From SKVR01 sp041642035 (GTDB lineage: Bacteria > Bacteroidota > Bacteroidia > Bacteroidales > UBA7960), in contig JBEPXC010000056.1 in NCBI GenBank assembly GCA_041642035.1, forward strand, positions 1-17,758: a stretch of 17,758 nucleotides of DNA. Reading direction: 5' to 3'. This document shows positions 13,925-17,758 of this stretch, one piece after another (position 1 is the first letter of the stretch; the number at the start of each line of letters is the position of its first letter). The translations under genes and the position numbers were made by a program. The notes under the pieces were generated by a model. That model was not told the origin of the DNA and made no database searches. It worked only from the letters and a program-made list of their open reading frames with translations.

Positions 13925-15973
13925 TTAGTTCCCTTCCTCTTTCAAAAACCTCCCCAGCCAGTTGTGCAATTCCTTATACCAGAAAATAGAGTTCTGGGGC
14001 TTGAGGATCCAGTGGTTTTCGTCGGGATAATACACCAGGCGAGCTTCCAGTCCCATCGATTTGTAGATACCATACACCAGCAATCCTTGTGCCACCGGGA
14101 CCCTGAAATCCTGTTCGCCATGGATGACCAGCATGGGAGAGCTGAAGTTATGGGCAAACTGCGAGGGGTTCTGTTCATTGAGTACATCGAAATCTTCCCA
14201 GGGGGTGCCACTGTACTGATAGCCCCTGTTTCCGGCATAATCCGATGCAAATTGCAGGTGCAGATCGTATACGCCGGCATGGTTGACCAGGGTGGCATAG
14301 CGGTCGGTGTGACCGGCTATCCAGCTTACCATATATCCACCATAGCTTCCGCCGGTGGCAGCCATTTTACTTTCGTCAATAAATCCTCTTTCCAGCATAT
14401 AATCGGTACCCTTCATGATGTCTTCGTAGGCGGCATCAGCGTGTCTTCCATGAATAGACATGGCAAACTCCTGTCCGAAGCTGGTAGAGCCATGAAAATT
14501 GGGCAGTGCCACTACGTAGCCGGGGGCCGCAAAAAGATGTGCATTCCAGCGGTAATGCCAATAGTCGCCAAAAGTGCCATGTGGCCCGCCGTGAATCATC
14601 AGCACAAGGGGGTATTTCTTGGCTGGATCAAAATCGGGGGGATATACAATAAACATCTGAATGTCGGCATCATTAGCGCCCTTGAAAGTTACATCCTCTA
14701 CCTCACCAAGGTTTAACTGCTGCAGGCGTTCTTCATTGAAGCGGGTCACCTGGGTAAGGTTGTCGCCTTTTTGATCTACTTTATAAATATCAGTGGGCCT
14801 ATTGAGGTTATGATGGGTAAACAACAGGGTTTTTTTGTCGGCACCTGCCAGTCGCAAATTGCCATTGGTGCCCTGGTTGAATATTTCGGTATGCCTTCCG
14901 CCCGAAGCCGGGATGCTGAATAAAGCCGTACGCGAATTTTGTTCGGCAACAAAATAAATGGTTTTGGCATCGGCCGACATTACCCAGCCTGAGGCGGATA
15001 AATCTATTTCTGCGCTCAGGTTGGTATGGCTGTTGTTGGAAAACTCATATTTTATCATCTCCACATTGTCGGCATAAAAATGATAAAGATCCTGCTTTCC
15101 GTAAATGATGAATGAACCGTCGGGGCTGTATACCGGGTTGGAGTCTGAGGCGGGATTAGCGGGCGTAAGGTTGGTGAGTTGTCCGCTGCCGTCAGCAGCG
15201 AGCAGGTAAATGTCGTGGTTAAGTACTTCAAAGGGTGGAGGTGTGCTGTTGATGCTGACCACAATGTTGTTTCCATCGGGAGAAATGTCGTAGGATACGC
15301 CTCCCATCATGTTGAAGTAGTTAGATGTTTCAGGCATGAGGTCGACAACTTTTTTGTCGTTTAGGTCAACACTAAATAGCCTGGGGAAGTAGCCATCGGT
15401 AAGCCATTTGTCCCAAAATCGGTACATGGCGTTTTCTGTGACCCGTGCCGAAACTTTGCTTTCCTTCATTTCTTCCTGCATCTCTTTCAGCTTCTCAAAA
15501 TCCCCGTTGTATTCAGGCAGTATGTTGGCACCAAAGGCTATACGGTTGCCCGTAGGAAACCACTTGAGCGAAAATACCCCAATGGGTAAGTCGGTTATTT
15601 TTTGTGCTTCCCCTCCCGTAATGTCCAGCACATAAACCTGTCCCGGGCCATCATGACGACGCGATACGAAGGCAATCTTCTGGCCGTCGGGGCTCCAAAC
15701 CGGAGCGCTTTCCTTGCCCGAGAAGGTTATTTGTCGTATGCTTTCTGTTTCCAGGTTGAGAAGATGCAGATCGGATGTTGAATTGTCTTCTTCTATGTTG
15801 TATTGCGTCACAGCGAAAACGGCCATTTTGCCATCGGGTGAGACTTCAAATCCACCCACACGTTCCATGTGCCACATTTCACGGGCTGTGAAAGTATCTT
15901 TTTGCTGCTGTGCCTGAGCCAGCATGCCGAGTCCAGCCATCAAAACGGCCACTAAAAAATTGAGCTTCTTCAT
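13925..15973 (-). CDS. Secreted S9-family dipeptidyl-peptidase (DPP5-like prolyl oligopeptidase)
   Basis: Serine peptidase of family S9, expected to remove dipeptides from short peptides in the periplasm. The 682 aa closely match the size and layout of Porphyromonas gingivalis DPP5 (684 aa). A signal peptide (1-21, cleavage after AQA) is followed by a beta-propeller of WD40-like repeats (about 28-415) with several SPDG turns (SPDGKMAVFAV, SPDGQKIAFVS, SPDGNNIVVS, SPDGSFIIYG). The catalytic alpha/beta-hydrolase domain (about 430-680) has HGGPHG (461-466), nucleophile Ser543 in GGSYGGYM, Asp622 in HGEQDFRVP and His654 in PDENHWILKPQN. All triad residues are present. A role in peptide use, as in proteolytic Bacteroidota, is inferred. 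It is a single gene; the divergent region upstream carries a large palindrome. Exact dipeptide preference cannot be read here. Confidence 0.95.
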   Translation of the reverse strand: MKKLNFLVAVLMAGLGMLAQAQQQKDTFTAREMWHMERVGGFEVSPDGKMAVFAVTQYNIEEDNSTSDLHLLNLETESIRQITFSGKESAPVWSPDGQKIAFVSRRHDGPGQVYVLDITGGEAQKITDLPIGVFSLKWFPTGNRIAFGANILPEYNGDFEKLKEMQEEMKESKVSARVTENAMYRFWDKWLTDGYFPRLFSVDLNDKKVVDLMPETSNYFNMMGGVSYDISPDGNNIVVSINSTPPPFEVLNHDIYLLAADGSGQLTNLTPANPASDSNPVYSPDGSFIIYGKQDLYHFYADNVEMIKYEFSNNSHTNLSAEIDLSASGWVMSADAKTIYFVAEQNSRTALFSIPASGGRHTEIFNQGTNGNLRLAGADKKTLLFTHHNLNRPTDIYKVDQKGDNLTQVTRFNEERLQQLNLGEVEDVTFKGANDADIQMFIVYPPDFDPAKKYPLVLMIHGGPHGTFGDYWHYRWNAHLFAAPGYVVALPNFHGSTSFGQEFAMSIHGRHADAAYEDIMKGTDYMLERGFIDESKMAATGGSYGGYMVSWIAGHTDRYATLVNHAGVYDLHLQFASDYAGNRGYQYSGTPWEDFDVLNEQNPSQFAHNFSSPMLVIHGEQDFRVPVAQGLLVYGIYKSMGLEARLVYYPDENHWILKPQNSIFWYKELHNWLGRFLKEEGN

Positions 15974-16199
15974 GATTATTAATTTTTATGTGTTTCAAAA
16001 AAGATAAAAGGGATTGCTATTTCTTTGGTAAATTGGGTACTTAATGTCTTCAGAATTGATTTAATGGTCTAAAATTAACGATTAATTTTTAACATACCTC
16101 CTAAACGACAACACATTTTTAACAACATACCTTTATTTTTCTGCCTGTTTTAAACCGTAGGCAAAATATTCTCCATCCGATGATGCATCACCATCGAAG

Positions 16200-16267
16200 C
16201 AAGTCCGTACTTAAACCGTATTTAAACCGTAATTTTACGGTTTAAATACGGTTTAAGTATGGACTTG
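16200..16267. repeat. 68-bp near-perfect palindrome built of TTTAAACCGTA units
   Basis: Arms 16200-16232 and 16235-16267 are 33 nt each with a 2-nt centre. Every position pairs except 16207/16260, which is G opposite T and would still pair as G-U in plus-strand RNA. Each arm contains two tandem copies of (C/T)TTAAACCGTA, and a fifth copy lies at 16149-16159. It is not followed by a T-run and sits between divergent genes, so a terminator role is unlikely. Confidence 0.92.
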
Positions 16268-16271
16268 GTAT

Positions 16272-16302
16272 CTTCCAGCTTCCAGCTTTGAGCTTCCAGC
16301 TT
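16272..16302 (+). repeat. Heptanucleotide repeat tract, copy 3
   Basis: Reads CTTCC, AGCTTCC, AGCTTTG, AGCTTCC, AGCTT: about four units of the same 7-bp repeat as at 13876, 5 bp past the large palindrome. Confidence 0.8.
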
Positions 16303-16318
16303 ACTTCCCAATTTAAAT

Positions 16319-16349
16319 TTGCGACCTATTCTAAATATTCATACCTTTA
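16319..16349 (+). promoter_or_regulatory. Candidate promoter of the CHASE histidine kinase
   Basis: TTG (16319-16321), a 20-nt spacer, then TACCTTTA (16342-16349), one base off TAnnTTTG. The start would be about 35 nt before ATG 16390. Confidence 0.35.
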
Positions 16350-16389
16350 ATGCCTGTAAATGTGTTGTTTGATAGGAAAAAATATCATT

Positions 16390-17758
16390 ATGATTAAATT
16401 AAGCAGGAGAGAAAAGGATGAGGAAGCTACTTTATCAGGATATGCATCCTGGAAATCTCTTTTAGTATTGTTTTTTGGGCTGGGAGTCACTACTTATCTT
16501 GTATTTGTCACTTTCAGCAATCTTCGAAATGAAATCCGGCAGGAGGTCAAATTCGAAAGTATTCAATTACAATTATTATTCGAAAGCAGATTACAAACCC
16601 AAACCCAAATCCTTCGTAATGGGGTAGGCCTGTTTGCAACCGTTGATACGGTAACTCATAACGAGTGGAAACAGTTTTACGAACATAGCAGAATAAGTAA
16701 GCATTTTCCGGGTATCCAGGGTTTTGGGTATGCCCATATAATTCCTGCGGATAATTTGTCTGAACATATAAGATTTGTAAGAAGCAATGGTTTTCCGAAT
16801 TACAGTGTTACGCCGGAGTATGAGCGCGATGTATATACATCCATCCTGTATCTGGAGCCCTTTTCAGGTCGTAACTTACGTGCCTTTGGCTATGATATGT
16901 TTTCTGAACCCATTCGACGGGAAGCCATGCAGGCTGCTATAGATTCGAATTATGCCGCAATTTCTCGTCAGGTGTTACTGGTACAGGAAACCGATGAAGA
17001 TGTACAAGCGGGGTTTCTGATCTACGCTCCTGTTTATCACGAAGGAATGCCTTTGAATACCATCAAGGAGCGACGGGCTGCTGCAAAAGGCTGGGTGTAT
17101 AGTCCTTACCGGATAAAAGATCTTACCGAGGGTATCTTTGAGCAGTGGCAAACGACCCGGCAGCAGGGTATTCATTTTCAAATATACGACGGAGAAGTCA
17201 TTTCGGAAGAAACACTATTATACAACAGTCGAAATGGAATACCAAGGCAAAGAAGAGAGACCCTTTTTACCGAAATATTACCCATCAGGCTTAATGACGT
17301 GGCCTGGACTCTGGTTACATCGAGTGAAGAAACCAGTTTTTGGTACAGAGGAAATATGATTTTCGTGCTGTTGAGCGGACTTACCATCAGTGTATTGCTG
17401 TATTTGCTGGCTGCTGAGCTAATCAAGGCACGTGACCGAACAAAACAGATCAAAGAGCTAAATCTGAAGCTGGAGAAAACCAATGCCGATAAAGACCGCT
17501 TTATAGCGATTCTGGGACATGACCTCAAGAATCCTTTCAACAGTATAATGGGGCTTTTAGACATTCTTTTGGAAGATTACGAAGAGCTGGAAAAAGAACA
17601 GACCCTGGAGTATTTGCAAATCACCAAAGACGTGGCCCGGAATACCTACAAAATGCTTGAAGATTTGCTTGAATGGGCCAGAATCCAGACCGGCAGGATA
17701 TCTTTTGAACCCATGCAGTATATTTTGAATGATTCCTGCCATGAGGTAATAAAGCAGG
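16390..17758 (+). CDS. Membrane CHASE-domain sensor histidine kinase, N-terminal part (3' end outside window)
   Basis: Sensor kinase whose extracytoplasmic CHASE domain probably binds a small molecule. The frame is open from ATG 16390 to the window edge (456 codons); the ATP-binding domain is missing only because the window ends. Order: cytoplasmic start 1-21; membrane helix about 22-43; CHASE domain about 74-285 with GIQGFGYAHIIP (108-119), YSVTPEYERDVYTSILYLEP (138-157) and GFLIYAPVYHEG (208-219); second helix about 322-343; coiled linker about 345-370; HisKA about 366-435 with GHDLKNPFNSI and phospho-acceptor His377. The DLKNP form of the H-box is common in Bacteroidota kinases. Whether a receiver domain or a partner regulator follows cannot be seen. 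It is divergent from the S9 peptidase gene, with the palindrome between them. Confidence 0.93.
   Translation, partial: MIKLSRREKDEEATLSGYASWKSLLVLFFGLGVTTYLVFVTFSNLRNEIRQEVKFESIQLQLLFESRLQTQTQILRNGVGLFATVDTVTHNEWKQFYEHSRISKHFPGIQGFGYAHIIPADNLSEHIRFVRSNGFPNYSVTPEYERDVYTSILYLEPFSGRNLRAFGYDMFSEPIRREAMQAAIDSNYAAISRQVLLVQETDEDVQAGFLIYAPVYHEGMPLNTIKERRAAAKGWVYSPYRIKDLTEGIFEQWQTTRQQGIHFQIYDGEVISEETLLYNSRNGIPRQRRETLFTEILPIRLNDVAWTLVTSSEETSFWYRGNMIFVLLSGLTISVLLYLLAAELIKARDRTKQIKELNLKLEKTNADKDRFIAILGHDLKNPFNSIMGLLDILLEDYEELEKEQTLEYLQITKDVARNTYKMLEDLLEWARIQTGRISFEPMQYILNDSCHEVIKQ

Larger units (their letters stand above)
15974..16389. other. Divergent intergenic region, S9 peptidase / CHASE kinase
   Basis: A 416-bp region with no gene. 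It holds two related stretches, ATTTTTAACATACCT (16085-16099) and ATTTTTAACAACATACCT (16115-16132); the perfect 10-bp palindrome TGATGCATCA (16181-16190); one isolated TTTAAACCGTA (16149-16159); the 68-bp palindrome; the heptamer tract; and a candidate kinase promoter. Confidence 0.6.

Noticed and set aside
13964..14716. 250-codon plus-strand open frame across the S9 peptidase gene
   Set aside because: Antisense to the catalytic domain of a clearly real peptidase; no recognisable domain and no start signals.
16200..16267. Large hairpin as an intrinsic terminator
   Set aside because: It lies between divergent gene starts and has no T-run on either side.
17178..17564. 128-codon minus-strand open frame across the CHASE kinase
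   Set aside because: Antisense to a kinase with clear CHASE and HisKA motifs; low-complexity Ser/Leu-rich product.

Overview
The window looks like chromosomal DNA of a Bacteroidota bacterium, probably near the Bacteroidales/Marinilabiliales. The clues are a FISUMP surface lipoprotein with an Asp-rich sequence after its lipid-anchored Cys, a P. gingivalis DPP5-like S9 peptidase, a B12-dependent ribonucleotide reductase, a large stand-alone FtsX/MacB-type permease, promoter boxes of the Bacteroidota form (TTG, about 19-20 nt, TAnnTTTG), and almost no Shine-Dalgarno sequences before start codons. Genus and species cannot be read from the window.

Layout, left to right. (1) The 3' part of a ZIP metal transporter (+). 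(2) nrdJ (-), ending in a strong intrinsic terminator. (3) A divergent surface lipoprotein (+) with a well-formed promoter. (4) prfB (-), whose true coding region includes a programmed +1 frameshift, preceded by a small carboxylesterase gene (-). (5) A divergent 975-aa soluble hybrid histidine kinase with at least four PAS-like domains (+). (6) An 800-aa ABC-type permease (-). (7) About 0.85 kb of toxin-antitoxin debris. (8) A secreted S9 dipeptidyl-peptidase (-). (9) A 416-bp divergent intergenic region holding a 68-bp near-perfect palindrome. (10) The 5' part of a membrane CHASE-domain histidine kinase (+), cut by the window end.

The most unusual region is 12.7-13.56 kb. Two toxin-antitoxin loci face each other tail to tail. 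In the left one (hicAB, +) the antitoxin gene is intact, but hicA carries a one-base insertion and a nonsense codon. In the right one (Phd/YefM plus RelE/ParE, -) the antitoxin is intact, but the toxin stops matching after about 20 codons, at a CCCCGGGG palindrome a few bases from the hicB stop. Both toxins are therefore broken and both antitoxins are open, which suggests selective loss of the toxins or retention of the antitoxins.

Other signals outside ordinary genes are a heptanucleotide repeat (AGCTTCC-like) in three intergenic regions, always in the same orientation, and the 68-bp palindrome built from a repeated TTTAAACCGTA unit. Most genes are single transcription units with no clear shared pathway: DNA precursor supply (nrdJ), translation termination (prfB), signalling (two kinases), peptide use (S9 peptidase) and metal uptake (ZIP).
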